The translations under genes were made by a program, and so were the position numbers. The notes beneath the pieces are model-generated. The model did no database searches and had not been told where the DNA came from. It saw only the letters and a program-made list of their open reading frames with translations. Below are positions 1-13,560 of a stretch of 64,000 nucleotides of DNA, piece after piece (position 1 is the first letter of the stretch; the number at the start of each line of letters is the position of its first letter). Origin of the DNA: Sipunculus nudus (taxonomy: Eukaryota > Annelida > Sipuncula > Golfingiida > Sipunculidae); contig CM049311.1 in the NCBI GenBank assembly GCA_026874595.1, positions 66,904,453-66,968,452 of the forward strand, read 5' to 3'.

Positions 1-1880
1 TTTTCCTTCTAGCTTCCATTTTGATATACTGATTTTGCAACATTCTCAGCTTCAGTACAAAAAAAGTCAGTAAATGTTTTATTTATTTTGTGATCTTGCA
101 TTTCTCATATTACCGTAACAGTAATTTCTATATTAATACAGTAGGGTTTCTGAGTAAGTCTTTATATTGACCTCACTCTCTAAATGTAAATTGATATTAC
201 AAGTATTAAAGTGAATAACATATCAAACTGTCAAATTAATGGTAAAGTACCGTCTGTGTTTATATATAATCATTCATACTGGGTATCTTATCTGTCAACA
301 ATTCTTACTTTGTCTCATGCGTACAGTCCTGACGCGCGGAGAACGAGGGTTATAACGAGATCATGCACACCCCCGATATAACATGTCAGAAATAATCCTG
401 TGTTTTCTTTTGTCTATTATCCCCTTGGGCGGCAAAGCCGCGTTTAGCGATAGCAAACAATTATACCGTGTATATATACAAGAGTGTTATTGATTTAAAT
501 ATCACATATCATTTATTATAATGTATATCACTCATTGTTATGTGTATTTAGCTCCACTTAACTGAGAACCTAACCAGCTGTCATTCACAAATCATGCCTT
601 TATAAAACATATTTTGCTGGCTTTAAGGCAAAAGACCTGCTTCCGCTCAGCGAGTCAAGAACGATGCGCAGTAAACGTTTGGAGCCTTCTGAATATTGCT
701 GATTTCACACATACAAGAGTTAGTATAGTAGAGAGCCATCGGTATTTTGGAATCGTGCCCCAATCAAAACCGTTTAAGTGCCTTATTCTGGTCACGAGGT
801 TGCAATTTTATTATATTCTAACAGAAAAAGAACTCTGTAATATATATATACAAATGATACGCCGTATTGTCAGACATGTCTTACTTAATTACGCCCTACG
901 GATAGAGGTTAATTCAATTGTACTGTGCAGAGATCCTAGGGGACGTCGTTTAGCTTAATTTGTCAGTTTTTGCAACATTACCCTAATATAATTTGTGTGA
1001 CCCATAAAACGTAAATATGGATATAGATGCGATGTTTAGGGACGGTATTCACAACATTTATTACCTAACATATTGGTATTAATTTCATATTTTATGCCGT
1101 AATCACACACACGATGCCTCTGAAATGCTTTGTCATGATTCAGACAATCATAATATTGTTTCTTTAATGTCCAAAGCAGAACCTACGGTAAGTAAGTTGG
1201 TTTTTAGTGAACAATCTTTATTCAATTAGAATTTTCCTGCGTAAGTAACGTAGAATATTTAGAAACACCCAAAAAATAAAAAAGTGTCCAATAATTTGGC
1301 AATGCTAATTAAACTTAAATAATACTGTTAAAATGATTTACCAATACAATATTAAAGTAATTAAATTTTCCATTCCCCCATTACATTCATATTTTAAATT
1401 TGTTTAATATAACTTTAGTCTCCATTCTGTGTATGAATTCACTTGAAAATATAGATTCTTAACTTGCAGAGTTTACTGAAGCTTACTTTAAACTGTAAGA
1501 TACAACTGCAAACATTTAGTTACAAAAGCAAATTAATATAATAGGAAAATATAGGTTCTGGACCGTTAACTTTAAAATGTGACGTTTCAAGGAAACTGAA
1601 TAAAATAATTATAGAACCATACATTTAAACGTTAAATACAAGATCCAGGATAAAAACGTACTATATAAAATATAAGTATAATTAAATAGTTAAGGCTAAA
1701 TACGTTTCTAATGTATATAATATGATGATATGAATATGCAGAAAATACTATAACTGCATCTTTATTTTTGCCTAATTCATAATTCACCAGGTAATACATA
1801 TTTTAGAATATCAGTTTGGTGATGATTAACCGGCTCTCTAACACTACAGAAATTATGCACCAATAATATACATTAGATAC
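1..1880. other. AT-rich DNA, no gene recognised
   Basis: No domain, RNA gene or mobile-element terminus was recognised here. The only ORF above 100 codons (614-958, plus) has no recognisable motif and no codon pattern that sets it apart from the AT-rich background. Confidence 0.5.
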
Positions 1881-1889
1881 AGTACCTTC

Positions 1890-2211
1890 GACGTTGTTCC
1901 TCGGCGGGTTTTTCCTGTCACCTCACTTTAGACTGAAGGCGAGAAACAGAAATATACTGAACGGAAGCCAGCGGGACCTGTGGTTGTGATAATGTGAGGG
2001 CGAAAGAATATTCAAGAGAGGAAGAAGACCTTCCTACACAGCTGTTTAGTAAGAATTCTGGGGCGATTTTTACTTAAATATTAATGGAAATCCTGCTTGC
2101 AGATAGAGTAATTTAAGTTAAACCTTGTGTAAGAGTCGGACCCCAAGGCCACGTGACCTCTGCCCTGAAGGCCAGCCGCGTCCGGCAGTGGTCAGCCTGG
2201 ACATGGTAAGC
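1890..2211 (+). other. GC-richer island, possible non-coding first exon or promoter
   Basis: The stretch is more GC-rich than its surroundings, contains a CACGTG E-box-like hexamer near 2150, and ends with an ATG directly followed by a consensus donor (GTAAGC at 2206-2211). This arrangement would fit a first exon whose start codon abuts the splice site. No downstream exon could be tied to it, so it is only a candidate. Confidence 0.15.
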
Positions 2212-2439
2212 ATGTGTGGTACGTGGTTGCGTCAACTGTAAATTGGTAAATCTCATTAAAATGTCACACATTTGTTCTTAAATCTGAAGATCCTTAACCG
2301 GAAAAATAGATGGCTCAATTTATTTTATATATAATTCTTATCAAATATATAGAAGACTCCATTCTAATTCCATAGACTGTGCCACCTACTAGCTGACAAA
2401 AAAAAAATCACTTAATAAGCAATATTCCGTTATTTTCAT

Positions 2440-2645
2440 TCTTGATTTCTATTGTTATTTATATAACGATAAAAATAATTAAATAGTAATAATAACGATA
2501 AAAATTGCAATAATTATAATGACAGTAAAAATAAAAATGATAATAATTATTATTAGTATATTATTAATATTGTTATTATTATTATTATTTTTTAATTATT
2601 AATAATAATGTTATTATTATATTATTATTATTACTAATATAAGCT
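2440..2645. repeat. Low-complexity AAT/ATT-rich tract
   Basis: Mixed AAT, ATT and AATAATT runs on both strands form a degenerate trinucleotide microsatellite. Confidence 0.8.
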
Positions 2646-2999
2646 AAGACGAACACATCTGAATAAATATGTCTACACAACTCACTAATTGTACTGAAAC
2701 AGTGTACATATAACAGTATTGCACGTAACAAATTGCTGTATAAGTTTTCTATTCATTAGTGTTGCAACAAAGCAGCGACAATGTAGAATTAGTAAGAACT
2801 GTTTAAATAGTTTTCTTTTCATTCTGCTGAAAGGGTATTAAGTCATGATTAATTATTGATGTAAAAACTATGGTTACAGTGGTATTAGGAAGCACCTGAG
2901 GATTTTAATGTCAGCTGGATTGGACGTAAAGACGTTTATCAGACGCTTTGACACATTGATTTGCGAAATCAACGCCCTATTTTAATACAGTTTTCCTTC

Positions 3000-3415
3000 C
3001 AACTGTCTGTCCGTTACGTTTTCTCAAAAAACGTTCAAGATATTGCCTTGAAAATGTTACAGAAGATTTTTATCCATATTCAAAATTGAGCTGTTCATGA
3101 TTTTTATGAATGCTGAAAATTTGATGACTATGCATTCATTAAATTGTTTTCAAATTATTGCGTCAACATCATTTAAGCATTATCGCCTCTGTGACCTTGA
3201 AAAATGCGTCAAGGTCATCCATATTCGAACTTGACCAAGCATTCCATGAGTTGCATTAATGGTGTGATTATAGTGACTATATATGAATTTGTTTGAGTCA
3301 TTGCGTTAACATCATATCTCTGACGGACGTACGGACGGAAAGACGGATGGAAGCTCATCATTTCTAAGTCCCCCGCCAATGACGCATTAAGTTCTGCAAG
3401 GGACAAGTATAGCTA
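3000..3415 (-). repeat. Diverged dispersed-repeat fragment
   Basis: Two partial repeats of TTGCGT(C/T)AACATCAT (near 3158 and 3300) and runs of (A/C)GGACGG, read as CCGTCC on the minus strand, resemble the CCGTCC-rich ends of Helentron-like elements elsewhere in the window. No clean boundaries were found. Confidence 0.35.
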
Positions 3416-3789
3416 TTGAATCACTTTCTTACATAGAACTGTTAACCAGAATTCCATTACGAGTGGCATCCCTGAAATCAAAATATTTGAGAAGTAGGGC
3501 CATGAAACAGCTACATGGTGGAACAAAATGTAACGGCGTGAATTTTTGTATATGCGTAATATGTGTAATATATGTGTGACACACGTCGGATATTTCAACA
3601 CATCTGCTTAGTGATGGGCTTAATTACTCTCAATTGTTTACTTATAACCAATATAAGGCTAGTCGAGAAAGTGATTCGACACGTTATGGGAACATTTAAA
3701 GTGTAATCATAAGCTTAATTATACTTGACACATAATTATATTCTACGTTTTAAGGGAACAAAATGAAATTAAAAAAAAAAACATACCGT

Positions 3790-4030
3790 TTATGAATGGA
3801 CAGACGAGTGGCAACACGCTCGGTTCCCCCAGTCTGTGACTCTAGTTCGATTCCCAGCTAGGCTACGAGTGTTATTTGTACTGGCCCCGTCTAAGGTCGG
3901 TGATTGTCTAGGTATCCTCGGGTTTCCCTCGTCTCTTCAGACTACCGAATGCCACCATCTGACCTATGAATAGTACCCGGCATCAGTTATCTTAACTATT
4001 TGTAAAATCCATGTAAAATAAATACATTTT
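3790..4030 (+). mobile_element. tRNA-derived SINE, plus-strand copy
   Basis: The head carries an RNA polymerase III B box (GTTCGATTCCC near 3845-3855), preceded by an A-box-like stretch beginning TGGACAGACGAGTGGC. The body and 3' tail match the SINE at 28947-29188: both share GACTACCGAA(T/C)GCCA and end in TAACTATTTGTA(A/C)AATCCATG followed by an AAATAAATA tail. It is diverged, and no target duplication could be recognised. Confidence 0.65.
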
Positions 4031-5540
4031 AATTTTTTACCGGATAGATTTGACCGTCCGCAGAGTACAGCATCTCACATGGTCACTGATGATGAAGGCT
4101 GGCGATAAGTGAAGTAGAAATACAAATAAATGTATACAAGCATCACGGATATTCTGGAATACCTAGGAATCATTCTTGATACAAAGTGAGGATCAGGACT
4201 AGTTTAATCTTATCTCAGACCTAGAACAAACTTGCCTGGATGGAGACCCTTGACCCACTACTCCCGGCCATCAGAGTCAATATTTTTCTTTCATTTACGA
4301 AATATGGTTTCGGGCTATAGTTGTTCAGTCAAATATACTATAACCCAAATCTTATTTATTTCAAAATTATTATCATACTGATGTCCCTTCCTCTACCAAT
4401 AACTACTCTGTGATATTTAGCAATCCCGTCTCTTAAAATAAAGTCTGCAAGACCCACACTTAATTTTAGAAGACGGCCAATAAAAACCTTGCAGAAGCTT
4501 CTTTATATCTTTATACTTTATATCTTATTTTCTTATATTAGTCCGTGGGCTTGAGGGACCCACCTTGCTTTCCTTGAAACTATCACATCATAATTATTCC
4601 ATTTGCTGATCAAATTATTGCCTGGAATAAATTTGTAACATATATTGAGACTATTCTGGTTCACATATGTCCAAGAATAACTCAAAATAAAAGAACATAA
4701 CAAACAACATTAATGTGGTGCAATGTTAATTTGTTTTAGAAACGCCATGTTAGATGTAGGGCAAATTGAAAAAAAAAATTCTAAGTGTATGTCATAGAAC
4801 AATATTTTTTGTCATGCTACTTGAGCTGATATATAAGATATTCAAGTATTATGTCAGTATTGTGGTCAGCAGGGGGTAAACGGCCATGGAATGTTCGCCT
4901 TGACCAAAATCTATCAAGTAGTGATTGATCAATAGTTTAAAGGATAAAATTACAAGAGAGATTCTGCTGTCCCTAGGACTAAACGACAGTATTTTTTTTT
5001 TTCGATTGCCTTAAGTGTCCTTAAACGCATTTTAAATGCTATGACATGCTAGAGATCCGAAACAGACACGATATCTTTTCTCTGAAGTCCATATATAACA
5101 GGTAATTGTAATAATAAAATTGTTATAGCAAACAGATGCTAGTATCAGGAGGCCTATGACTGATGTTTTTTTCATTTCTTGTTAAGAATTTTACTTACAA
5201 AATTATAAATATAAGTGCCATGATGACGCTTACATGGCGGTAAAGGCACATCCTTTCAGTATATTTAAGTCGTCCCATAAACTATTTATATTGATGCTGC
5301 TTTACTGGACCTTTGTCTGTTCCAGTGTGAATGAGGTCACTCAGGATCATTTTCTGTAAAATTATTGCTGAACAGGTATCAGAGTTAGCATTGTAGTTGA
5401 TTCATGGTTGAACTACTCTATCACCTTACATGAATAACCGAAGATGAATTTTTTTTTCTAATAAGATGGAAAACTAAGGGGTTCGTCATGGCCTTTCATT
5501 ATGACTTAATCAAACGATTTGTTTATCCCCACAGAGCCTT
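4031..5540. other. AT-rich DNA, nothing recognised
   Basis: No conserved protein segment, terminal repeat or RNA gene was seen in this stretch. Confidence 0.45.
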
Positions 5541-6640
5541 TTAACATCTTTTGGATTTTAACAGAATAACAATGTGGCCGCATTATGTAAACATCCAAAA
5601 TGGTAGCCAATGTTCGGCAGAGAATTAACTTCTCTTTCAAGCGCCCTGCATACTATGTTTTTGCTCGTAAAACATTGTTTTAGTAAACAGATGTGGGATT
5701 CAGCAGACTTTTGACTGAAGTTTTTCATTTCAATTAAAAGGACATAATTAAGAGTCCACAATGGCTGTTAATATGGCTACCACAATGATAAAAAAGGCAA
5801 ATATTCATTTAGTCATATGTCTTCACATACTAATGATTTTTTAGATGTTGCTTAACTTGGATGTTGTGTGCACCCCGTAACTAAACGAAACAAAGTTTTT
5901 TTTTCCTAAGAGTGTACTTTATCAAAATTTTTGGATGTTAAAGATTGTAACAGTTTAAAGTTAAAAGGCGAACATAAACATTCGAAATAGCTGCAATATG
6001 GCCACCACAATGGGAAAAGCGATTTCTTTCATTTCATTGAGATTCTACAAGGTCCTTCTGTGATATTTACCGTCAAAATCACGTGATTACATGTAGCTGG
6101 TCCTTAGATTAATATAAATGGCCATTGGATGGGCAAGTGAATTAGCTGCAATGTATAGCCAATAAAACTTTTAGCAGTTACATAGAGAACATTTGGACCG
6201 CCTTGTCTCTCCCCCGAAACTGAGCGAAACCGACTATGCCCTTTCAAAGTTTGCATGTTAACCATATAAAATAAAACATTTGAAGTCTATTGTGGCTTAT
6301 ATGTCCGTCTATTTGACAAAATTGTTAAAATACTTGCATATCAAAGGTTTCTCCTAATCACAAAATGTTTAAACAGCCAGTTTAAACCCATATATAACAT
6401 CTAAGTCAAGTGGAGTAATTTAATATCGCACAGGGCTGTCAGTATGGCCACAGCAATGGCAGTAAAATTTAATATCAGTCGTCACACGTAAATAATTCAT
6501 ATATATTTTAGTCCTTTTACTTTAATCTTGTGTATTTTAAGGTTATAATGCTCAAATTCTGAATATTTTTGCTTAAAGACGGTGTTAATAATATGGCCAA
6601 TTTCTGCCATCTATGAAGGGCTACCTGAAATAGTGTTACT
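5540..6640. repeat. Diverged repeat array with ATGGCCACCACAATGG motif
   Basis: Variants of (A/G)TATGGC(C/T)(A/C)C(C/A)(A/G)CAATG recur near 5775, 5998 and 6444, with weaker relatives near 5575 and 6590. Each is followed by ATTTC or AAAT-rich sequence. This looks like an old tandem or clustered repeat with units of a few hundred bases. Confidence 0.4.
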
Positions 6641-6979
6641 TGTGGTTCCTGTTACCACTTGTTTTGCTTGTGTTATTTCAAAATATTACGTATCCTTACT
6701 CATATAATTACTCTCTTTTAAGGAGACAAATGTGAACTGTACCATTACAATACAAACTGGACCTGTAAAGCAGGGTCTAAAAGAAACTCATTATGTGACG
6801 ACTCAAAATAATGAGAGGACATACCTTTAATGGCAGCTTTTTTATTTGTTAAATAAAGCGTTTTAACAAGGACTTTAAAACATCAGCCATAGGCCTCCGG
6901 ATACCTACACTTGACTGATAAACAACTTTATTATAAACAAGTACCCGTTATATATGTTCCTTTAACCTATTTCTCGAAT

Positions 6980-8150
6980 ACACAGTATTGATTAAACATT
7001 TACTTTCTAGATTTTGCTGTAGGGGAATATTTCAGGTCCTTTTCACCCATGCTGACCCCAATACATACTTAACTTGCATATCATTAGAATGGACTTAGCA
7101 TTACATCTAGAACTGTCTGAATGTATGTTATAAACTGCTTTGGGGACATAATTTGATCATTTAATCTATCTGCATACTCAAGAGAGCATTGAGTAGTCGC
7201 TAGATACTTGATTTTGGCCAAGACTAAAATCTCATGATCATTTGACCCTTGCTAACTTCAGGACTGACTTTTATAAGTTATATATCATATAAATTGACAA
7301 GAGAATGCAACAATTCGATCGATAACTATTGTTCTAGGTTAAAAGCTGTGGCGTTTTTTATTCATTTTAATTTCCAATACCCCTAACATGGTATTTCTTA
7401 CAATTTTTTTTTTAAATATTGCACCAATGTTATTTGTTTAGGTGCTTTTTTTATTTATCCATTGGCATATGTGAACCAAAACTGTCTAAATGTTTGTTAA
7501 AAACCTATTCTAGGCCATAATTTGATCATTTTGATCTCTTTACACCACACAAAATAATTAAGTCGTTAAATTCTATATATTGGCCGACGGTCAAATTCCA
7601 TGTTCTTTTGACCCCTGCTGGCCTCAATACTGAGCTTATTTGTATATTACATATATCATCGAAAAGGGCTTAGAAAAAGCATCAATTTGATGGGTACTAT
7701 ATTGTTCCAGATTAAAAATTAATGTATTTATGGTCATTTTAATTTCCCCTACCCCTAACATGGCGTTTCTCACAAATTCTGTATTATTGAATCAATGTTG
7801 TATGTTCAGATGCTTTTATGGATAATCCTTGAGCATGTGTAAGCCTTAACTTTACATTTGTAATATAAACCCAAATCAGACCATAAATTGCTCCTATGAC
7901 CTATACCCTCTATACAGAGGAAAACTGAGTCGTCAAAATCTAGATATTGGCCAAGGGAATAATCTCATGACCTTTTGACCCCTGCTGACCTCAATACTTA
8001 CCTTATTTGCATATTTTAAATATCATCTGAACGGACTTTATAAATACATCAATTTCAAGTCAATTTTGTTATTTTAGGTTAAAAGTTATAAAGTAATGGT
8101 CATTAAAATTTCCCCCATCCCTTAAATGGGTGACGAAATCTCCAGTTATT
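6980..8150. repeat. Tandem array of ~370-bp units
   Basis: At least three diverged units are visible. The landmark TTTAATTTCC(N)ACCCCTAACATGG occurs near 7365 and 7738, with a decayed version near 8105. The block TTTTGACCCCTGCTG(A/G)CCTCAATACT occurs near 7605 and 7975, with a variant near 7245. Spacing is about 365-373 bp. No coding capacity or clear termini were seen. Confidence 0.6.
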
Positions 8151-8654
8151 AATATGTAAATCAGCCCTGAACTGTCCCAGTTAATACAATGTTGACATCC
8201 TTAAAATCAAAGTATTTGGGCTTAATGATGGGGGGAGGCAAAATGGGTCCCTCCAGCCCGCGGACTATATTTTTTTTTTATGTAGAGTTATATTGTATTT
8301 TTTTAGACAGTGCTTTTTTTGTCCCTTGGATAAAGCAGCCTATGCCATGCAAGCTTGTTTTCACCCCATGGTCAGTATAGTTTCAGACCTGTCAACATAT
8401 GAAATCGTGGGTGGGCTCAGATCCCGTCCCTACGGCCAATGGTGTGGTTCCTAGAGCAACGTTATAAGTAGTGTCATTTGGGCAACGGGCCAAACCATTT
8501 TTTATTGTCATCATAACTTTTGAGTTAAACACATTATGGAACTGTAGAGTTGCTTGTATAACCTTTTTTCTGCATGGAGGGCTTGATAGGTTTTCTCGGC
8601 CTCCCTTCACACCTCAATTGAGCAACTAACTTGTTGAGCAACAATGGGTGTTTA

Positions 8655-8725
8655 ATTTTTTAGCGAACCTTATGCGTGAGCTTATGCGATAGTGTGGCAT
8701 CGTCCGTCGTCCTTACGTTCACCCA
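8655..8725 (+). mobile_element. 5'-end fragment of a Helentron-like element
   Basis: TTTTTTAGCGAAC followed by GTGAGCTTATGC and CGTCCGTCGTCC parallels the 5' end of the element at 29865, which has a hairpin, then GTGAACTTATGCC, then CGTCCACCGTCC. Only the left end is recognisable; no core repeats or 3' hairpin follow. Confidence 0.35.
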
Positions 8726-9800
8726 TACTATCTCAGAAACGGCAGTATATTTTCGTTTAGATCCAGGCAGAATTCCGTTAATCGCTTATACTCTGTGCGT
8801 TTCAGATGCATTCAGACTCGTATATGATCACTTGTAAGAAGTGGCAATTCGCCCTTCTGATATACGAGTCTGCCCAGAGTTCGATATCGTCCCATTTCGA
8901 AAACTGCACTATAAATCTGGATGAGACTGTAAATATTTTCTTTATTTTTGACGACACCGTAAAGGACAATTTCACTTAAAATAATTAAGTCGAATGGTTA
9001 ATATGTTAATTTGCGTACTCTCTCACAACACTGACCACGTGCGGAAAATATCTCGTTAGAACTCGGTATACTGGCAAATATCCGTGTTTATTTGTTGATC
9101 TACTGACCGCATACTAGCAGCTCTCCACGAGTCATGTGTATGTTGGCGGTTACCATAGTGATTGGAATTTACACTTTGGTTTGTGTATAGACATGTATTA
9201 TTTTGTTTTAGTTGTTCACTTGTAACCTAAAGTTTAGTTTGGCGACTCTGTCGATCCTGTATCGTTAAAATAGAATGGATTGGCAGTTAGGATCACGACT
9301 CAAAGTAGGTCTGCTCAGTCCAATATAAATGCTAACTGAATCATTTGTTCATGGCTGATTTGTCGGGTGAGAGAGTTGTGATTTTCTCAACATGCCCCTC
9401 AGCTACTTCGGTTTACTCACAAAGGGACTGGCATGAGAAAGGTGGGTGGTTCCTGTGTTAATATGTCTTCCCGTTGATCAGCTTGAGCACATATTGTTTT
9501 ATCTGTCATTACCGAGCGGATGTAAGAAGCAGGTTTTTAAGGAAGAGGGTGGGGAGACTCGCCAGAAGCAACATAACTGAAAAAAAGGCCATTTATCAGT
9601 TTAAAAGGCACTGTCCACTAGACCATGTTTATCATTTTGCATTTGTTTACTTTATCAATGGAGACATCGTATGCGGAACATGAGACCAAAAGAGTTACTG
9701 AACTGAAACTCAGTGATGACTTTCATATAATAAATAAATGTTACTGCACACAACAAAGTTATATACAGGTTACTGAGAGCTGCTGTTTTAAAATCTCCTT
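8726..9800. other. No gene recognised
   Basis: Mixed-composition DNA without recognisable domains. The small ORFs at 9474-9683 and 9625-9807 have no motifs. Confidence 0.4.
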
Positions 9801-10145
9801 CAGATGACACATGATCAAGACCAGTTCCAGCTGAAGAGATTGGGCTTATCCGTCCCAGACAAACCACTAATTATCCAGCTGCGCTATCGTATATCCGGTT
9901 TTAGATGTTGTACAAGTTGATTTCCATGTCCTCCAAGCTTTCGTAAAATGTTTGAGAGGGACATGTGAGTATATTGTATATGTCTATATTTGTCTATATC
10001 TGTATGTCTATAATGGGTTCTATTTATTCCATATGGGTAGTTTAGTCATTACTGGTATTACGCCCATGATACATCACTCCTGCATTACAAACTGATATCT
10101 TACCAACAGTATTGGTAAACCATGGTACTGTTCTCTAGTCTATAA

Positions 10146-10325
10146 GAATTCATTTTGAAAGTCATTCCGGTAAACATCTCTGATCTGAAAGAGAGGCTGG
10201 AGTATTCAAACTCTATTGAAGCACTTGCTAACTTTGATCCATTCCTCCAGAACAGGAATCAAACTTACATTTATATACCGAACCCAGAATTTCTTCCTCC
10301 CGACCACTTCACAAAGCCATACTGA
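10146..10325 (+). CDS. Exon-like open segment of unknown gene (candidate)
   Basis: About 59 open codons end at a TGA (10323-10325). The translation is soluble-looking and mixed in composition, with the segments VIPVNISDLKERLEYSNS and ANFDPFLQNRNQTYIYIPNP, unlike the Lys/Asn/Ile/Tyr-rich random translations around it. There is no ATG start. Upstream TTCTCTAGTCTATAAG could be a splice acceptor. A second exon-like piece lies upstream (9804-9920, 38 codons from an ATG after TCTCCTTCAG). A third (about 10457-10544) sits between a polypyrimidine-AG and a GTAAAT donor. I do not recognise the protein. It could be a terminal exon, a pseudogene fragment or chance. Confidence 0.22.
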   Translation, partial: EFILKVIPVNISDLKERLEYSNSIEALANFDPFLQNRNQTYIYIPNPEFLPPDHFTKPY

Positions 10326-11016
10326 CCATGTTACCTTAGTCAATGTTCTACACTAACCGTACACTGGTCTACACCGGCAAAGCCTTGATTGGAATGCTTC
10401 CTTCTACTGATAAAAACATCTTCTGTCTATGTCTTTTTTTCTCTTGGTTTAGTACTAACTTTGTTAGGCTTTCGAGTAGCTTGGATCCAACCTTTGGAAA
10501 CAAGGATCGTTCTCCAAGTCGGAGACATTATATCATTTGCTGGAGGTAAATTACAGTCAAGTCTCCATCAAGCTGACAATATTGAATTTTAAAAATCTTT
10601 CAGTTAACTTTTGGTAGGGCGCTATAAGTAAAACTTAAAGGTATTTTAAAAAGCCAAAAACCTGATTTACAAAAATGAAAGACTTGGGACATCATCACGA
10701 CTTGTGACTTGAATAAGAACTAAACCTGAGTTAAAAAACCGTAAATTATTCATTCTAATTTCAAATTTTCTCGGACGCCTTTTTCAGTTTAATCAAGTGA
10801 AGAAAGTGATATAATGTGTATGTCGACAAACTAAAAATATATGTTAAATCATTATTTGAATTTTAATTGGATTCAATGCAGGTTTGAAGGGTATATCTTA
10901 TATTAAGAGACGTCGAAAGGAACCGTCTTAATACTGTAAAACTGTATCAAAATGAATGCAAGAAGGACCGGGCCTGTGAAAAACACCAACTTTAGCAAAA
11001 TTTACATACTACAAAT

Positions 11017-11023
11017 GTATATA

Positions 11024-11074
<51 letters not shown>
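11017..11074. repeat. (TA)n microsatellite
   Basis: A nearly pure TA dinucleotide run. It produces an artefactual Tyr-Ile repeat ORF on both strands. Confidence 0.95.
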
Positions 11075-11076
<2 letters not shown>

Positions 11077-12365
11077 TTCCGAAAGTCAGAACTGTGCATG
11101 GTGCACATCCCTTTGCATGAAGATAAGCACATGTTGTGGCACATGCTTTACAAAATTGCAAACTGTTCCGGTTTTTTATAAAGACAAATTTGGCAGGCCA
11201 GAAGGACATAATTCATGCAATGCAGGTCCATGTAAAACCCGAAATCCTCAAGCTAGACTTATCAATGACAGTTCATTTCGTCGCAGGTTTACCTTCATCA
11301 TTATTCAATGGACAATGTTACTAATGGATCAATTCTTTCAAAAAGAAAATAAAAAGCGCTGCAACAATTAACCCTCCAAGTTTTAGACACCAAATAAAGA
11401 GCGTCAGTTATATAATTTGATTTAATGAAAATACATGCGGTTATCATATTATTATTTCGATTGTCAATTTATGATCAAACCTTGCGTGTATATACATCCA
11501 GAGTTTGAGCTTAAATTGTGAGAGTCATACAAAATAAAGAAAATACCAATATCAGAATTTTTCAGATGGTCATGATGCAGATGCGTTAGATTGAATATAA
11601 CTTTTATAAGATCCACATAAGATCAAAACAAGAATGATTGGTCGTGTACAACAGGTAGGCTGTAATGAAAAGTATAACCAGCTTTAAGAAAATAAAAGTA
11701 ACGTAAAAATATTTTTATTTAATTTTACACTTAAGTGGAATTTATTTTAGACTGTTATGAGCCATTTATACATGTTGAAGGTGTCTGCTTTTGTTGTGCG
11801 CTGTTGTCATTCTATTTGGTGTTAGGTTCAAGCCCTTGGCGTCAATCGCTATCGCGTTTAGAGACACGGCGCTCGGTTTAATCCGTACTGGGTGAACCCT
11901 GGCGTGGAAAGACACAGCGCTCATGTTAATTTTCTGGGCTTATTGCACTCTTTCAGCGCGTCTTGTATTGTTCTTTGGGCGCGTGTGTATTATGTATTGT
12001 TGTGTTCTTTGGATTGGTGGTGAAATAGAAGTTTCTAGGCTTTGGGGTGAGAAGCTATAAATTAGGGGCTGTGTTTTAGAGCCGGGAGGAAGAGAGAAAA
12101 ATTTCAGCGCACACGGAAGAGTGTGAGTCAGTTTTGGACCTATCCGATAATTGTAGTAGTGTCAGGCATTTTACTAACTCTATGCAGATTTAGTGGGACT
12201 GTGTCCAATTTGGCTTCGTGATTATTACAAGAGCTTTACTTTGTACTATTTGAACTGTTTACGTGGATTATTAGTTTTAAAGGACTTATTTAGCTGTGAC
12301 AGTAATGGTATCCAGAAAAGCCTAAGATCCGGACACTCGACCTGGTACTGTACACTTTATTTATT

Positions 12366-13560
12366 AGGAAGTGGCTAAACAGCCGGCAGTGTGCCGGCAG
12401 TTTAGTCCACAGGCTAAACAGCCGGCAGGAAAATTGACCTTGCCGGTAGTCTAGCCTAAAGGCTTGACTGCCGGCAAATTAATGAATGCTCTAATTTCAG
12501 TGTGATACTCAGTAATTTCCATTATTATTTTAACAATGAGCTCAAAATATAGCACTTGCTGAATTACCGAATAAGATATTTTGATGGTTTATATGTAAGA
12601 ATTTAACATGGTTTGGGTACGTCCTGCATCAGCTCACAACAAAATAGCTGAGCTCAACAGCATTAATTGGGTGTGGTGTAAGATTGTATGATTATCTTTG
12701 ATCAAGTAATTATCTGATCCTTTGACCATTCATTTGACATGTTCTGAGTTGTTTGTTTCAACACACCAATTATGTTATTTTTTTCATAAGCAAACTAGTG
12801 TTTAAACAGTCCCCGCACTCATATTCACAATTCTGGTGTATTTTAACACAAAATTTATAAACTACCCTGTAAGTATCACAAAATCCACATAAAATTACAC
12901 TATAAATATCACAAAGTGTGCACTTATATAACTACTTAACATATTTATTCAGGGTTCGAAATTAATTAATTTTGATACTTGCTAAGTTTTGCTGGGGGTA
13001 ATCCTGTTCACCAAAGCAATTTCAAACAATTTATCGACAAAGTATTTTAATTAAAAAAGTGTCCGTATGACAATATCCAGTATCTGAGCAGCTGATAGGC
13101 CTTGTATAGTATTGTAATACATCTGTGGGTTGTTTTGTAAATATCAGAATCACTCTCAGTTGCTCATTCCCTGGCCAAAGTCTACATGGTATGTGTGTCA
13201 GCTATACAGATTAATACAATGTCTGGTTGTGAAGTAATTAGGAACAATTTGCTAATGTCAGAATTTTCTACAAGCAAAACATGAAAAAAACTAAAAAATT
13301 GTTACTTTTGCTAGTAATTCAAACCCTGTTTATTCCATATAGTTCAGCTAATTATCTTATTTGGTAAGTCAGCACTATATTGTCAGCTCATTTTCAAAAT
13401 AATAATGGAACGTATGGAGTATCACATTGAAATGGAGCATACATTGATTTGCTTGCTGTTTAGCGCATAGGACAGACTACCGACAAGGTCAATTTTCCTG
13501 CCGGCTGTTTAGCCTGTGGACTAAACTGCCGGCACCCTGCCGGCTGTTTAGCCACTTCCT
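12366..13560. mobile_element. Non-autonomous DNA transposon with ~95-bp terminal inverted repeats
   Basis: The left arm begins AGGAAGTGGCTAAACAGCC and the right arm ends GGCTGTTTAGCCACTTCCT. The arms match almost perfectly for about 95 bp and each contains two copies of GGCTAAACAGCCGGCAG. Flanking TATTA (12362-12366 and 13560-13564) reads as a 5-bp target duplication if the arms start at GGAAG; ATT is the 3-bp alternative. No transposase ORF is present. It is inserted inside the solo LTR and hosts a smaller MITE. Confidence 0.8.
12950..13328. mobile_element. hAT-like MITE nested in the long-TIR element
   Basis: The termini CAGGGTTCGAAATTA and TAATTCAAACCCTG are imperfect inverted repeats of about 14 bp, flanked by direct TTTATT copies at 12944-12949 and 13329-13334. 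The 379-bp body has no ORF. CAGGG-type ends fit hAT-like MITEs, although hAT duplications are usually 8 bp and only 6 bp match here. Confidence 0.6.

Noticed and set aside
614-958. 114-codon ORF as a host gene
   Set aside because: No domain, no splice or promoter context, and composition like the random AT-rich background.
10952-11371. 139-codon ORF with a Tyr-Ile repeat
   Set aside because: Generated by the TA microsatellite; the rest has no motif.
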